Source: Brevibacterium senegalense (GTDB lineage Bacteria > Actinomycetota > Actinomycetes > Actinomycetales > Brevibacteriaceae). From it: a stretch of 64,000 nt of DNA. The translations under genes and the position numbers were made by a program. The DNA is taken from NCBI RefSeq assembly GCF_000285835.1, contig NZ_HE978600.1, positions 531,213 to 595,212 on the forward strand, given 5' to 3'. The notes under the pieces are model-generated. The model searched no databases. It saw only the letters and a program-made list of their open reading frames with translations, and had not been told where the DNA came from. Positions 53,936 through 64,000 of this stretch are shown here, one piece after another. How positions within the stretch are numbered: the first letter of the stretch is position 1; each line of letters opens with the position of its first letter.

Positions 53936-53951
53936 TGCCGTGCACTGTCCG

Positions 53952-55994
53952 TCAGTGGTCGTCCGAGGCCGACTTGGGCAGCGGCGTCGTCTTCTGCACC
54001 TGGAGCAGGAACTCCGCGTTGGAGGCCGTCTCCTTCAGCTTGGACAGGAGGAGTTCGATCGCCTGCTGCTGCTCCAGCCCGGACAGGAGCCGGCGCAGCT
54101 GCCACATGACCTTGCGCTCCTCCGGCCGCATGAGGTTCTCCTCGCGGCGCGTGCCGGAGCCGTTGACGTCGACGGCCGGGAAGATCCGCTTGTCCGCCAG
54201 GTGGCGCGACAGGCGCAGCTCCATGTTGCCGGTGCCCTTGAACTCCTCGAAGATGACCTCGTCCATCTTCGAGCCGGTCTCGACGAGCGCGGTCGCGAGG
54301 ATGGTGAGCGAGCCGCCGCCCTCGATGTTGCGTGCCGCACCGAAGAACTTCTTGGGCGGGTAGAGCGCGTTCGCGTCGACACCGCCGGACAGGATGCGTC
54401 CGGAGGCCGGCTGCGCGATGTTGTAGGCGCGGCCCAGTCGGGTGATGTTGTCGAGCAGCACGACGACGTCCTGGCCCATCTCCACGAGGCGCTTGGCGCG
54501 CTCGATCGCGAGCTCCGCGATCGTCGTGTGGTCGTCAGCCGGGCGGTCGAAGGTCGAGGCGATGACCTCGCCCTTGACGGCGCGCTGCATGTCCGTCACC
54601 TCTTCAGGACGCTCGTCGACCAGGACGACCATGAGGTGGACCTCGGGGTTGTTCTCCGTGATCGAGTTCGCGATCTGCTGCATGACGGTCGTCTTGCCGG
54701 CCTTGGGCGGGGCGACGATGAGGCCGCGCTGACCCTTGCCGATCGGGGAGACGAGATCGATGATGCGCGTCGTGAGGTTCTTCGCGGCCGACTCGAGGCG
54801 CAGGCGCTCCTGCGGGTAGAGCGGCGTGAGCTTGGAGAACTCGACGCGACGCTTCGCGTCCTCGACCGTCAGGCCGTTGACGGAGTCCAGGCGGACCAGC
54901 GCATCGAACTTCTCGCGGCGGTTCTGGCGGTCGCCCTCGCGAGCCTTGCGGATCGCGCCGGTGATCGCGTCGCCCTTGCGCAGGCCGTTCTTCTTGACGA
55001 GGCCCGCGGAGACGTAGACGTCGTTGGGACCGGACAGGTAGCCGGACGTGCGCAGGAACGCGTAGTTGTCGTGGACGTCCAGGATGCCGCCCACGGGGAT
55101 GAGCACGTCGCCCGCCTGCACCTGGTCGTCCTCGCGTCCGCGCCTGCGGCGGTCGCGGCCGCGACCGCGGCCCGAACGCTCGTCCCCGCCACGGTTGTCG
55201 TTGCGGTTGTCGTTGCGATCGTTGCGATCGTTCCGGTTGCCGCGGTCGTTCTGCTGACCGCGGTCGCTCTGGCCGTCGCGGCCGCTGTTGTCGCGACCGC
55301 CGTTGCCGCGGCCGTTGTTGTCGCGGTCCTGGCGATCATTGCGGTCCTGGCGATCGTTGCGGTCGCCGCGGCCGCGACCGCGGCCGGAGCGACGCGAGTC
55401 GTCGCCGTCGGAGGAGTCCGAGGAGTCGGCAGGCGACGAGCCCTGCTCGTCGGCGGAGCCGTGCGAGCGGTCGCCACGACGACGGCGCGAGCGCGGGGCG
55501 CCCTCGTCGTCACCGGAGTCGTCGGACTTCTCCGACGCGGCGGGTGCGGCCTGCAGCAGCTCGGCGACCGCGGCCTCGGCTTCTGCCGTCCGGTCCGCAT
55601 CCGAGGACCGACCGGCGGCCTTCTGCTCCGACGCGCTCCGCCCCGACTGCTGCTGGTCGGACGGCTGCTGGTCCGACTGCTGCTGAGCGGCGTTCGTGTG
55701 CTCCGCCGCGGAGGAGTCGTCCTGCACGCTGCGGTGGTTCGAGCCCCGACGCGGGGCCTGGGACTCATCCTGCGGGGCGGCTGCGGCCTGGGGCTCCGAC
55801 GTCGGAGCCTGCGCGCCGCCGGTGCTCTGCGACGAGCCCTCGGCACTCTTGATGGCCTCGATGAGATCGCTCTTCCTCAGGCGGCGATAGCCCTTGATAC
55901 CCAGTCCGGCAGCGATCTCCTGCAGCTGCGGCAGGCGGAGTGCGGTGAGACTTCCCGAACGTGCATGAGTGTCGTTCGCGGTGGTTTCAGTCAC
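53952..55994 (-). CDS. rho: Transcription termination factor Rho with long disordered insert
   Basis: 680 residues from GTG 55994, against 419 in E. coli. N-terminal helical domain ([20 protein letters not shown]), then about 200 residues of Gln/Ser/Asp/Arg-rich low complexity, including an Arg-Gly-Asp-Asn region (about residues 195-290), inserted before the RNA-binding cold-shock domain. Then the RecA-like ATPase with P-loop APPKAGKTT and Walker [11 protein letters not shown]. Such insertions are known in high-GC Gram-positive Rho. A TACAGT -10-like hexamer lies on the minus strand at 56204-56199. Confidence 0.96.
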   Translation of the reverse strand: MTETTANDTHARSGSLTALRLPQLQEIAAGLGIKGYRRLRKSDLIEAIKSAEGSSQSTGGAQAPTSEPQAAAAPQDESQAPRRGSNHRSVQDDSSAAEHTNAAQQQSDQQPSDQQQSGRSASEQKAAGRSSDADRTAEAEAAVAELLQAAPAASEKSDDSGDDEGAPRSRRRRGDRSHGSADEQGSSPADSSDSSDGDDSRRSGRGRGRGDRNDRQDRNDRQDRDNNGRGNGGRDNSGRDGQSDRGQQNDRGNRNDRNDRNDNRNDNRGGDERSGRGRGRDRRRRGREDDQVQAGDVLIPVGGILDVHDNYAFLRTSGYLSGPNDVYVSAGLVKKNGLRKGDAITGAIRKAREGDRQNRREKFDALVRLDSVNGLTVEDAKRRVEFSKLTPLYPQERLRLESAAKNLTTRIIDLVSPIGKGQRGLIVAPPKAGKTTVMQQIANSITENNPEVHLMVVLVDERPEEVTDMQRAVKGEVIASTFDRPADDHTTIAELAIERAKRLVEMGQDVVVLLDNITRLGRAYNIAQPASGRILSGGVDANALYPPKKFFGAARNIEGGGSLTILATALVETGSKMDEVIFEEFKGTGNMELRLSRHLADKRIFPAVDVNGSGTRREENLMRPEERKVMWQLRRLLSGLEQQQAIELLLSKLKETASNAEFLLQVQKTTPLPKSASDDH

Positions 55995-56286
55995 GAAGGT
56001 TTCCTTCTCCCTCGTTCGGCCGTGCGTGAAGGATGCGCGAGGTGCGCGGGATGCACGGCGATGGATCGCACCTACGGTGCGTGTGGGGAACGGACGCAGA
56101 CCCGTGGGGTCGAGGGCGTCCGACAGATGCTCCGAACGAAAGAGACTGACCGGTCCGAGGCGCTGAGGCCTGAACGGATCCGCATTCGGAACACCTCCAC
56201 TGTACATCCCCGTGCGGGCCTCGCGCGAATCCGACCCTCCGCCGGACGGCGCCGCGTCTGCGCGCGGTCCCGTCAGGAGGTCGCAC

Positions 56287-57243
56287 TCACGCGGACATGC
56301 GGCGCAGCGACAGGGTCGTCGCGCCGTTCTCCGCGATCGCGGACGGCAGCACCTGCGCGGAGTCCCCCGCCAGCGCCCGTGTGACGCGGTCGGCCAGATC
56401 GTCCCCCGTGCCCAGCACGAGGACCGTGGGACCGGCCCCGGACACGACGGCGGCCAGGCCCGCGGCGCGCAGCGCGTCGATCCGCTCGAGCGTGCCCAGC
56501 ATCGCGGGGCGTCGGTACTCCTGGTGGAGCCGGTCGACGGTCGCGTCCATCAGCAGTGAGGGATCGTGGCAGACGGCGTGCACGAAGAGGCCGGCGATCG
56601 CGGAGTTCGCCGCGGCCTCGGCGTGCGGGACCGCGTCCGGCAGCAGGTCGCGGGCGATGTCCGTGTCGAGGCGCTCGTCCGGGATGACGACGGCCGCGCG
56701 CACATCCGGGTGGACCGGCAGCGAGATCGAGGAGGCGCGCTCGCGCTCCGGGTACCAGCTGATCGTCATCCCGCCGAACAGGGCGGGCGCGGCGTTGTCC
56801 GGGTGGCCCTCGAAGTGCGTCGCCCACGCGAGCTTCTCCGCCGCCGTGGGCTCCGGCAGGCCGGCGGCCACGCTCGCGGCGTCCGCGATCGAGAGGCCTG
56901 CGACGATCGCAGCCGCGGACGAGCCCATCCCCCGCGACTGCGGGATCGCATTGTCGCAGTCCAGCAGGAGGCGGTCACCGCCGGTGACCCCGCGGGCCTC
57001 GAGGATCTGCTCGGCGACGCGGAGGATCAGGTGGTCGCCGCTGCGCGGCAGATCGTCCGCGCCCTCACCCGTGATCGTCGCACGCTGACCCTGCGACACA
57101 GCGGAGTCGCTCAGTGTGGCGCGCACGGTGTCCGCGAATCCCAGCGCCAGGCCGAACGAGTCGTATCCGGCGCCCAGGTTCGCGGACGTCGCCGGGGCCG
57201 TCACCTCGACGGAGAACCCCTGCGGGATCGCCATTCCGCTCAT
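56287..57243 (-). CDS. thrB: Homoserine kinase
   Basis: 318 residues, GHMP kinase fold. Phosphorylates homoserine for threonine synthesis. The N-terminal substrate strand is [20 protein letters not shown], and the GHMP phosphate loop is [12 protein letters not shown] (about residues 98-109). ATG 57243 overlaps the thrC stop (ATGA). Last gene of hom-thrC-thrB. Confidence 0.95.
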   Translation of the reverse strand: MSGMAIPQGFSVEVTAPATSANLGAGYDSFGLALGFADTVRATLSDSAVSQGQRATITGEGADDLPRSGDHLILRVAEQILEARGVTGGDRLLLDCDNAIPQSRGMGSSAAAIVAGLSIADAASVAAGLPEPTAAEKLAWATHFEGHPDNAAPALFGGMTISWYPERERASSISLPVHPDVRAAVVIPDERLDTDIARDLLPDAVPHAEAAANSAIAGLFVHAVCHDPSLLMDATVDRLHQEYRRPAMLGTLERIDALRAAGLAAVVSGAGPTVLVLGTGDDLADRVTRALAGDSAQVLPSAIAENGATTLSLRRMSA

Positions 57244-58328
57244 GCGCCCTCGAGCCCCAGCTCGCGCGCCGCGCTCACCGCGTCGACCGGCACACGCGTG
57301 GGTGTCACCGCGCTGCCGTCGGCAGCCTTGAGCGCCCACTGCGGGTCCTTGAGACCGTGGCCCGTCACCGTCACGCTGATGAGGGCGTCCGCGGGCACCT
57401 GACCGGCGTCCGCCGCCTTGAGCAGACCCGCGACCGAGGCCGCGGAGCCGGGCTCGACGAAGATGCCCTCCGTCGAGGACAGGAGGCGGTGGGCGGCGAG
57501 GATCTCCTCATCCGTGACGGATCCGATCCGTCCGCCGGAGTCGTCGCGCGCCGCGATCGCCTGATCCCAGGAGGCGGGGTTGCCGATCCGGATCGCGGTC
57601 GCGATCGTCTCCGGCTCGTCGACGGGGTGGCCCAGCACCAGCGGTGCCGCACCCGCCGCCTGGAAGCCCCACATCTGCGGTGTCGAGGCCGCGAGGCCCA
57701 CCTGCGCGTACTCCTGGAAGCCCTTCCAGTACGCGGTGATGTTGCCGGCGTTGCCCACGGGCAGGACGTGGATGTCCGGCGCCTGGCCCAGCGCGTCGAC
57801 GATCTCGAACGCCGCGGTCTTCTGGCCCTCGATCCGGTCCGGATTCACGGAGTTGACGAGGTCGACGGGGTAGGCCTCCGACAGCTTGCGGCACAGGGTG
57901 AGGCAGTCGTCGAAGTTGCCGTCGACCTCCAGCAGCTGCGCGCCGTGCGCCACGGCCTGGCTCATCTTGCCCATCGCGATCTTGCCGGCGGGGACGAGGA
58001 CGGCGGAGGTGAGACCCGCCTTCGTCGCATAGGCCGCGGCGGACGCGGATGTGTTGCCGGTCGAGGCGCAGATGACGGCCTTCGCGCCACGGGCGACGGC
58101 CTTCGTCATCGCCATCGTCATCCCGCGGTCCTTGAAGGACCCGGTGGGGTTCATGCCCTCGTACTTGATGTGGACGCGGGCGCCCACCCGCTCGGACAGC
58201 TGCCGGGCGGGGATGAGCGGGGTGCCGCCCTCCCCCAGCGTCACCGCGGGGACGTCGGCCCCCACGTCCAGCAGATCACGGTACTCCTCGACCACTCCAC
58301 GCCACTGGTGGCGGTGTGCTGCTGCCAT
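57240..58328 (-). CDS. thrC: Threonine synthase
   Basis: 362 residues, PLP-dependent lyase converting O-phosphohomoserine to threonine. Schiff-base Lys in TGSFKDRGM (about residue 65), PLP phosphate-binding loop [12 protein letters not shown]. Length and sequence match the short actinobacterial class. 31 bp after hom. Confidence 0.96.
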   Translation of the reverse strand: MAAAHRHQWRGVVEEYRDLLDVGADVPAVTLGEGGTPLIPARQLSERVGARVHIKYEGMNPTGSFKDRGMTMAMTKAVARGAKAVICASTGNTSASAAAYATKAGLTSAVLVPAGKIAMGKMSQAVAHGAQLLEVDGNFDDCLTLCRKLSEAYPVDLVNSVNPDRIEGQKTAAFEIVDALGQAPDIHVLPVGNAGNITAYWKGFQEYAQVGLAASTPQMWGFQAAGAAPLVLGHPVDEPETIATAIRIGNPASWDQAIAARDDSGGRIGSVTDEEILAAHRLLSSTEGIFVEPGSAASVAGLLKAADAGQVPADALISVTVTGHGLKDPQWALKAADGSAVTPTRVPVDAVSAARELGLEGA

Positions 58329-58359
58329 GCTTCCTGCTTCCCCCTGTGTTGTGGGCGCC

Positions 58360-59670
58360 TCAGGCGCCCTCGATGCGGAGCACCGACTTGACGGATTCGA
58401 CGACCTCGAGTGCCGCGAGCGAGTCGACGGTCGCGGCCAGCGACGACTCCAGTGCGGAGTGCGTCGCGATGACGAGCTTGGCACGCGGTGTCCCGTCCGC
58501 GGCTGCGTCCTCCAGCCGCGTCTGCTGGACGAGCTCGATCGACACGCCCTCCGTCGCGACGACCTCTGCGACCCGCAGGAGGACACCGGGCCGGTCGAAC
58601 ACCTCGAGCGTCAGCTGGTACCGCGTCGTCACCCGCGCGATCGGCAGGATCGACCCGGATTCACGGACCTGCTGGGGCATCTGCCCGCGCCCGCCCAACA
58701 CCTTGCGGCGCGCTACGGACACGATATCGCCCAGCACGGCGGACGAGGTGGGTGCGCCGCCCGCGCCCTGGCCGTAGAACATGAGGGAGCCCGCGGAGTC
58801 CGCTTCGACGAAGACCGCGTTGAAGGCGCCGGACACGGACGCCAGCGGGTGGTCGTCCTGCACGAGCGCCGGGTAGACGCGCGCGGACACGGATTCCCCG
58901 CCGTCCGGTCCCGTCACCCGCTCGCAGATCGCCAGCAGCTTGATCGTGAAGCCCTGGTCCGCGGCCGTGCGGATCATATCCGCGCTCACGCCCGTGATGC
59001 CCTCGACGTGCACGTCGTCCAGCGACACCGGCACCTGGAACGCGAGCGAGGCGATGATCGCGGCCTTCGCGGCGGCGTCGTGACCCTCGATGTCTGCGGT
59101 GGGGTCCGCCTCCGCGAAGCCCAGCTCCTGGGCCGTCGCCAGGGCGGTGTCGAAGTCCCACCCCTCCTTGGACATCTGGTCGAGGATGTAGTTCGTCGTG
59201 CCGTTCACGATGCCCATGACGCGCTGGATGCGATCCCCGGCCAGCGACACGGACAGGGGGCGCACGATCGGGATCGCACCCGCGACCGCCGCCTCGTACT
59301 CGATCCGCACGCCCGCGTCGTCCGCGGCGGTGATGAGCTCCGGAAAGTGCTGCGCCAGCAGCGCCTTGTTCGCGGTCACCACGCTGGCACCGGACGACAG
59401 GGCGGTCAGGATCCGCGTGCGGGCCGGCTCGATCCCGCCCATGAGCTCGACGACGATGTCCGCACCGGCGACCACGGCCTCGGGGTCGGTGCCCAGCAGC
59501 TCCTGCGGAATCCCGTCCCGCGGCCGGGACGCGTCCCGGACCAGGACGCCGGACAGTTCGAGTCGGGCGCCCACCCGGGCGGCCAGCGTGTCCGACTGGG
59601 TGAGGAGCGCACGCGCGACCTCCGATCCCACGACTCCCCCGCCCAGCAGGGCGATGGTGAGCTTCTCCAT
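58360..59670 (-). CDS. hom: Homoserine dehydrogenase with ACT domain
   Basis: 436 residues. Reduces aspartate semialdehyde to homoserine. NAD(P) motif [15 protein letters not shown] at the N-terminus, catalytic region [14 protein letters not shown], and a C-terminal ACT domain ([18 protein letters not shown]) that mediates feedback control by threonine. 10 bp after lysA, so the genes form one amino acid operon. Confidence 0.96.
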   Translation of the reverse strand: MEKLTIALLGGGVVGSEVARALLTQSDTLAARVGARLELSGVLVRDASRPRDGIPQELLGTDPEAVVAGADIVVELMGGIEPARTRILTALSSGASVVTANKALLAQHFPELITAADDAGVRIEYEAAVAGAIPIVRPLSVSLAGDRIQRVMGIVNGTTNYILDQMSKEGWDFDTALATAQELGFAEADPTADIEGHDAAAKAAIIASLAFQVPVSLDDVHVEGITGVSADMIRTAADQGFTIKLLAICERVTGPDGGESVSARVYPALVQDDHPLASVSGAFNAVFVEADSAGSLMFYGQGAGGAPTSSAVLGDIVSVARRKVLGGRGQMPQQVRESGSILPIARVTTRYQLTLEVFDRPGVLLRVAEVVATEGVSIELVQQTRLEDAAADGTPRAKLVIATHSALESSLAATVDSLAALEVVESVKSVLRIEGA

Positions 59671-59680
59671 GATGCTCCTC

Positions 59681-61105
59681 TCAGTCCTCGGCGAGCGGGC
59701 CGCCGTCGCGGGCCAGCAGATCGTCGAGCGTCTCCGGGGTGATGAGCCAGTCCACGCGGTGGGCCTGGACGGCGAGCACGCCGGGTCGCGGCGTGAGGTT
59801 GTAGTTGGACGACAGCGGTTGGCAGTACGCTCCGGTGCCGGGCACCGCGACCAGGTCCCCGGCCGTCACGTCCGCGGGCAGGTACTCGTCGCGGACGATG
59901 ATGTCGCCGCTCTCGCAGTGGCTGCCCACGACACGGACGACCAGTGGATCCGCCGTGGACCCGCGCGAGGCGAGCGTGCACGAGTAGTCCGCATCGTAGA
60001 GCGCGGTCCGCACGTTGTCGCTCATCCCACCGTCGACCGACACATACGTGCGCACGCCCGTGTCCGTCTCCACCGGCTTGACCGTGCCGACGGAGTAGAG
60101 CGTGAAGACGGACGGGCCCACGATCGAGCGGCCCGGCTCGAAGGAGACGGCCGGGAGGTCCGAGCCTTCCTCCGCACACGTCTTCGCGACCATCTCCGCC
60201 AGCTGCTGGGCCATGTCCGTGATGGGAAGCGGGGTGTCCTGCGACGTGTAGCGCATGCCGAAGCCGCCGCCCAGGTCCACCTCTGGCAGACGGACGTCGT
60301 GGTCGCGCTGGATCTGGGCGCGCAGGGCGACGATCCGACGGGCGGCGACTTCGAAGCCGGACCGATCGAAGATCTGCGAGCCGATGTGGCTGTGCAGTCC
60401 CAGCAGTTCGAGGTGCTCCGAGGCGAGGATGCGGTCCGCCGCCTGCCGAGCCGCGCCGGAATGCAGCGAGAGACCGAACTTCTGGTCCTCGTGCGCCGTC
60501 GCGATGAAGTCATGCGTGTGCGCCTCGACCCCCACCGTCACGCGGATCATGACCGGCGCGCGGACCCCGCGCTGCGCGGCGGCGGCCTCGACCCGATCGA
60601 TCTCGTCGAGCGAGTCGACGACGATGCGGGCGATCCCCCAGTCCAGGGCGAACGCGATCTCCGCGTCCGACTTGTTGTTGCCGTGCAGGCCCACGAGGGA
60701 CGGGTCGACGCCCGCGCGCTTCGCGGTCATGAGCTCACCCAGGGAGCACGTGTCGATGCCCATGCCCTCGGCGGCCACCCAGCGGGCGATCGCGGTGGTG
60801 AGCAGGGCCTTGCCGGCGTAGTACGCGCGGCTGACGGCCCCCACCTGGTCGAACGCGGTCGCGAAGGCGTCGACGAAGGCGCGCGCACGGGCGCGCAGGT
60901 CCTCGACGTCCATGACGTAGACGGGGCTGCCGTGGGTGCGGGCCAGATCCGTCACCCGGTGGCCGGCGACGGTGAGCACGCCGTCGCCGTCCTTGCGGAC
61001 GTTCGACGGCCACAGGCTGGGCATGAGGTCGTTGACGGCCTCGGGGTAGGGCAGCCAGACGGGTGACGGCCCCGCGTGGAGGACGCCGGAGATATGGGCG
61101 GGCAT
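59681..61105 (-). CDS. lysA: Diaminopimelate decarboxylase
   Basis: 474 residues, fold III PLP enzyme making L-lysine from meso-DAP. PLP Lys in YYAGKALL (about residue 98), HIGSQIFD, Gly-rich LGGGFGMRY, and the substrate Cys in GSHCESGD. 11 bp after argS, an arrangement common in actinobacteria. Confidence 0.96.
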   Translation of the reverse strand: MPAHISGVLHAGPSPVWLPYPEAVNDLMPSLWPSNVRKDGDGVLTVAGHRVTDLARTHGSPVYVMDVEDLRARARAFVDAFATAFDQVGAVSRAYYAGKALLTTAIARWVAAEGMGIDTCSLGELMTAKRAGVDPSLVGLHGNNKSDAEIAFALDWGIARIVVDSLDEIDRVEAAAAQRGVRAPVMIRVTVGVEAHTHDFIATAHEDQKFGLSLHSGAARQAADRILASEHLELLGLHSHIGSQIFDRSGFEVAARRIVALRAQIQRDHDVRLPEVDLGGGFGMRYTSQDTPLPITDMAQQLAEMVAKTCAEEGSDLPAVSFEPGRSIVGPSVFTLYSVGTVKPVETDTGVRTYVSVDGGMSDNVRTALYDADYSCTLASRGSTADPLVVRVVGSHCESGDIIVRDEYLPADVTAGDLVAVPGTGAYCQPLSSNYNLTPRPGVLAVQAHRVDWLITPETLDDLLARDGGPLAED

Positions 61106-61116
61106 TCAGGCTCCTG

Positions 61117-62757
61117 TCACATCCGGTCGGGGGCGCTGACGCCCAGCAGCTCGAGGCCGTTCGCCAGCACCTGCGCGGTCGCGCGGTCCAGCACGAGACG
61201 CGAGCCGTGGACGGCGCCCGGCTCCTCGTCGCCCAGCGGCGTCACGCGGCACGAGTCGTACCACTTGTGGAACAGCCCGGCCAGCGACTCGAGGTAGCGG
61301 GCGATGCGGTGCGGCTCGCGCAACTGCGCGGCCTGTGCGACGACCCGCGGGTAGTCGGCCAGACCGGCCAGCAGGGCGGCCTCGGTCGGCTGGTCGAGCG
61401 TCGAGGCGTCGAAGAGGTCCGCGTCGACTCCGGCGGCCAGGGCGTTGCGCTCGACGCCCCGTGAACGCGCGTGCGCGTACTGCACGTAGTAGACCGGGTT
61501 GTCGTTGCTGGCGCTGCGCAGGACCTCCGGGTCCAGCGTGAGCGGCGAGTCCGCGGGGATGCGGGCCAGCGAGTAGCGCAGTGCGTCGCGTCCCAGCCAG
61601 CGCACGAGGTCGCGCAGCTCGATGATGTTGCCGGCGCGCTTCGACAGCTTCGCCCCGTTGACCTTGATGAGCTGACCGATGAGGATCTCGATGTTGACGT
61701 CCGGATCGTCGCCAGCCGCCGCCGCGATCGCCTTGAGGCGCCCCACGTACCCGTGGTGGTCCGCGCCCAGCAGGTAGACCTTCTCCGTGAACCCGCGATC
61801 GCGCTTGTCCAGGTAGTACGCCGCATCCGCGGCGAAGTAGGTGGGCGCGCCGTCCGTGCGGATGAGGACGCGGTCCTTGTCGTCGCCGAAGTCCGTCGTG
61901 CGCAACCAGACCGCCCCGTTGTCGTCGTAGACGTGCCCCTGCTCGCGCAGCCGCTGGACCGCGGTGTGGAGTGCACCGGAATCGTGCAGCGACTGCTCGG
62001 AGAACCAGATGTCGAAGTGGACGTCGAACTCCGCGAGCGTGTCCTGGATGTCCTTCAGCTGCAGCGCGTAGGCGCGCGAGCGCACCTCGTCGCGGACGGA
62101 ATCGTCGCACGAGTCCGCCAGCTGCGGCATCTCCGAGGCGATCTCCCGGGCGATGTCGACGACGTACTGACCGGGGTACCCGCCCTCCGGCACCTCCTGG
62201 TCCTTCATGCGGGCGAGGACCGAGTCCGCGAACACGTTCATCTGCGAGCCGGCGTCGTTGATGTAGTACTCGCTGCTGACGCCCGCACCCGCGGCCGCGA
62301 GCACGCGGGCGATCGCGTCGCCCAGGGCCGCCCAGCGGGTGTGGCCCAGGTGGAGGGGGCCCGTGGGGTTGGCGGACACGAACTCCATGTTGATCGTGCG
62401 ACCGGCCATCGAGTCCCCGCGGCCGTACGCCGTGCCCGCCGCGACGATGTCCGCCGCGAGAGCGCCCGCGGCGGCCGCGGACAGGGTGATGTTGAGGAAT
62501 CCCGGTCCTGCGACGTCCACGCGCTCGATCCCCGGGTTCTCCCGCAGGTGTGCGGCCAGGCCGTCGGCCAGCTCGCGCGGAGGCATCCCAGCGAGCTTCG
62601 CCAGCTGCAGCGCGATGTTCGACGACCAGTCGCCGTGGTCGCGGTTCTTCGGTCGCTCCACCACCAGTGCGGCCGGCGCGGCGATCTCCCGGCCGGTGGA
62701 CGAGCTGTACGCGGAGAGTGCGGACGCGAGTGCGTCCTTGAGTTCTTCGGGAGTCAC
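61117..62757 (-). CDS. argS: Arginyl-tRNA synthetase
   Basis: 546 residues from GTG 62757. Class I synthetase: HIGH motif as HLGH (in GPLHLGHTRWAALGD), KMSKS-like motif KLSKRAG, N-terminal Add-1 domain and C-terminal anticodon-binding helices ending VLANGLELLGVSAPDRM. First gene of the argS-lysA-hom-thrC-thrB run. A tRNA-Arg lies just upstream. Confidence 0.97.
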   Translation of the reverse strand: MTPEELKDALASALSAYSSSTGREIAAPAALVVERPKNRDHGDWSSNIALQLAKLAGMPPRELADGLAAHLRENPGIERVDVAGPGFLNITLSAAAAGALAADIVAAGTAYGRGDSMAGRTINMEFVSANPTGPLHLGHTRWAALGDAIARVLAAAGAGVSSEYYINDAGSQMNVFADSVLARMKDQEVPEGGYPGQYVVDIAREIASEMPQLADSCDDSVRDEVRSRAYALQLKDIQDTLAEFDVHFDIWFSEQSLHDSGALHTAVQRLREQGHVYDDNGAVWLRTTDFGDDKDRVLIRTDGAPTYFAADAAYYLDKRDRGFTEKVYLLGADHHGYVGRLKAIAAAAGDDPDVNIEILIGQLIKVNGAKLSKRAGNIIELRDLVRWLGRDALRYSLARIPADSPLTLDPEVLRSASNDNPVYYVQYAHARSRGVERNALAAGVDADLFDASTLDQPTEAALLAGLADYPRVVAQAAQLREPHRIARYLESLAGLFHKWYDSCRVTPLGDEEPGAVHGSRLVLDRATAQVLANGLELLGVSAPDRM

Positions 62758-62831
62758 CCGCCCAGGATAGTGCGTGGGGCGAACCTGCGGACAATCGGGG
62801 ATCCCCGAACGCGCGGCGGTCCGCGGGAACG

Positions 62832-62872
62832 GCGAAGGGCGGGACACCGTCCTACGGTGTCCCGCCCTTCGC
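62832..62872. terminator. Hairpin terminator after tRNA-Arg(CCG)
   Basis: 19-bp perfect stem (62832-62850 with 62854-62872), three-base loop CCT. Lies between the tRNA and argS on the minus strand. Confidence 0.87.
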
Positions 62873-62878
62873 ACTGGG

Positions 62879-62951
62879 TGCCCGCGACAGGATTCGAACC
62901 TACGACCTTCTGCTCCGGAGGCAGACGCTCTATCCACTGAGCTACGCGGGC
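62879..62951 (-). tRNA. tRNA-Arg (CCG)
   Basis: Acceptor GCCCGCG/CGCGGGC, D-arm AGCTCAGTGGATAGAGC, anticodon CCG in loop CTCCGGA, T-arm GGTTCGAATCC. CCA is not encoded (CCC follows). Confidence 0.95.
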
Positions 62952-63023
62952 GGACGACTCCCCACCCTAGCACTGGCCGGGCGGTGAGTCACACTGAGCC
63001 GGACTGCTGCGTGCGAAGGATCT

Positions 63024-63037
63024 GTGAGGATCCTCAC
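63024..63037. repeat. 14-bp palindrome GTGAGGATCCTCAC
   Basis: Perfect palindrome 10 bp after the stop of the carboxypeptidase gene and 73 bp before the tRNA-Arg 5' end. It could be an operator or short terminator. Confidence 0.4.
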
Positions 63038-63047
63038 GCGACGGGGA

Positions 63048-63986
63048 TCAGGCCCCGCGCACGTCCTTGCGGGCTGGCACGTACTCCCAGTGCCACGGCT
63101 CGTACTTGCTGGACTTCGCCCAGTCCGGATTCTCCCAGCCGTACTCCGCACCGTGCTCCACGAGCCAGTCGTACTGCTTCCCCGACGCCGTCGCGGCACC
63201 GCCGCCGAAGTCGATCGCGATGCCCCAGCCGTGCAGCGACGTGCCCGGTCGCGCCGCCAGGCCCGGCTTGCGGCCGGCGACGGACACCTGGGAGTCGAGC
63301 GAGCGGTACGTGTCCGTGAGGACCATGTCCTCCCCGGTCTCCGCCTTGTACGCGGCGTTCATCTTCGCGAAGGAGATCGCGGCGTCCGCGCGCAGCTTGT
63401 GTCCGTCGATCCCCAGATCGCACAGCCACTCGTCCGGGAGCTCCCCGTTGCTTGCCTCGCCGAACTCGACGTCCTCCGAGCAGCCCGGCAGGACCGTCTT
63501 CGTGATCGAGCGGCCCGCGGCCTGGGCGCTGTCGCCGGAGGCCGAGGGGACGGATCCGGAGGCGGTGCGACCGGAGGTCGCATCCGCGTCACCGGCCACG
63601 TCCGACGTGATCGTCTCCGCCCCCAGCGCGGTCAGCAGCGGAGCGCTGTCGTCGACCTCGACCGCCTGCGCCTGGCCTGCGCCGTTGCCGGAGATGAGGG
63701 CGACCGCCGCGGCCGCGCCGGCCACGGAGACGCCCGTCAGAGCCGTCGTCGCGACCGCGCGGCGTCGGCGCATCCCGCGCACGATCGACCCGTCGGAGCC
63801 GCGGAAGGCGACACCCTGCGCACCCACCTGACGGCGGGCCGGCAGCGAGGACGACGGCTCAGCCGGAGCCGACGGTGCAGCCGCACGCGCGGGACGGGGC
63901 CGCAGCACCGTGCGCCTGCCTGCTTCTTCAGCCATCCGGCGTTCGCGGCGGCTGGCGTACACCAGCGCGGCAGACTCCTGAGCCAT
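63048..63986 (-). CDS. VanY-type M15 D-alanyl-D-alanine carboxypeptidase
   Basis: 312 residues. The cytoplasmic N-terminus of about 75 residues is Arg/Ala/Pro-rich, followed by one membrane anchor (AVATTALTGVSVAGAAAAVALI, about 76-97), a Ser/Ala/Asp-rich linker, and the M15 metallopeptidase domain with zinc ligands in TSLHGWGIAIDFG (SxHxxGxAxD pattern) and WHWEY. It trims the terminal D-Ala of peptidoglycan stems outside the membrane. Two Cys (GCSED, WLCDLG) may form a disulfide. Start ATG 63986. Confidence 0.93.
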   Translation of the reverse strand: MAQESAALVYASRRERRMAEEAGRRTVLRPRPARAAAPSAPAEPSSSLPARRQVGAQGVAFRGSDGSIVRGMRRRRAVATTALTGVSVAGAAAAVALISGNGAGQAQAVEVDDSAPLLTALGAETITSDVAGDADATSGRTASGSVPSASGDSAQAAGRSITKTVLPGCSEDVEFGEASNGELPDEWLCDLGIDGHKLRADAAISFAKMNAAYKAETGEDMVLTDTYRSLDSQVSVAGRKPGLAARPGTSLHGWGIAIDFGGGAATASGKQYDWLVEHGAEYGWENPDWAKSSKYEPWHWEYVPARKDVRGA

Positions 63987-64000
63987 TCATCACTCCAGTC

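Noticed and set aside
58329..58359. Possible attenuator or T-box ahead of the threonine genes
   Set aside because: The gap between hom and thrC is 31 bp and shows no leader peptide, T-box or stem-loop. Control more likely comes from the ACT domain of hom.

Overview
The window is chromosomal DNA of a high-GC actinobacterium, most likely in the order Micrococcales. This rests on the very GC-rich codon use with many GTG starts, the gene order argS-lysA-hom-thrC-thrB-rho-prfA-prmC-tsaC-wecA-atpI-atpBEFHAGDC-DUF2550-murA, the mismatch endonuclease NucS, the MurA with Asp in place of the catalytic Cys, a mycothiol-reductase-like DsbA protein and a group II truncated haemoglobin. The genus cannot be fixed from the sequence alone.

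Layout. 1-1272: trigger factor, C-terminus off the window. 1430-4761: four-gene OpuC-type compatible-solute importer. 4874-6972: nucleobase permease interrupted by one in-frame TAG, coupled to a cysteine hydrolase. 7095-8631: a polytopic membrane protein and a divergent small membrane ORF. 8656-8920: tRNA-Pro and tRNA-Gly. 8877-17247: an 8.3-kb integrative element in the 3' end of tRNA-Gly, bounded by exact 46-bp repeats. 17327-20283: CPBP-like protein, TetR repressor and DUF418 membrane protein with two tandem operators. 20367-31634: metabolic and stress genes (rpiB, DsbA-like, pepN, mscS, glbO, two thioesterases, ettA, lipoprotein, ssb). 31907-35244: two coupled dynamin-like GTPases. 35356-40417: a small gene overlapping a rhodanese remnant, tRNA-Arg, a thiamine-binding-like protein, thiolase, a DivIVA-like coiled-coil protein and nucS. 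40464-62757: the long conserved block on the minus strand listed above. 62879-63986: tRNA-Arg(CCG) and a VanY-like carboxypeptidase.

The most unusual region is the integrative element. All ten of its genes point the same way and most overlap by ATGA or GTGA. It carries three tyrosine recombinases. Two are close paralogues that sit near its two ends, and a smaller XerC/D-like one lies in the left half. It also has a tandem double-HTH protein, a putative replication initiator and an HNH-like zinc protein. The DNA signals fit a replicating integrative element: GTGACCTAA repeats just inside both ends, a triple 10-bp repeat in the central promoter region, a 12-bp-period CTAGTCC iteron array inside the rep-like gene, and a 36-bp perfect palindrome with the same core in the next gene. 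I see no FtsK-like transfer ATPase, relaxase, capsid gene or obvious cargo, so it is a compact element whose way of moving between cells is not visible.

Elsewhere, many transcription units end in very long perfect hairpins (12-23 bp) with short loops and little or no U tract.
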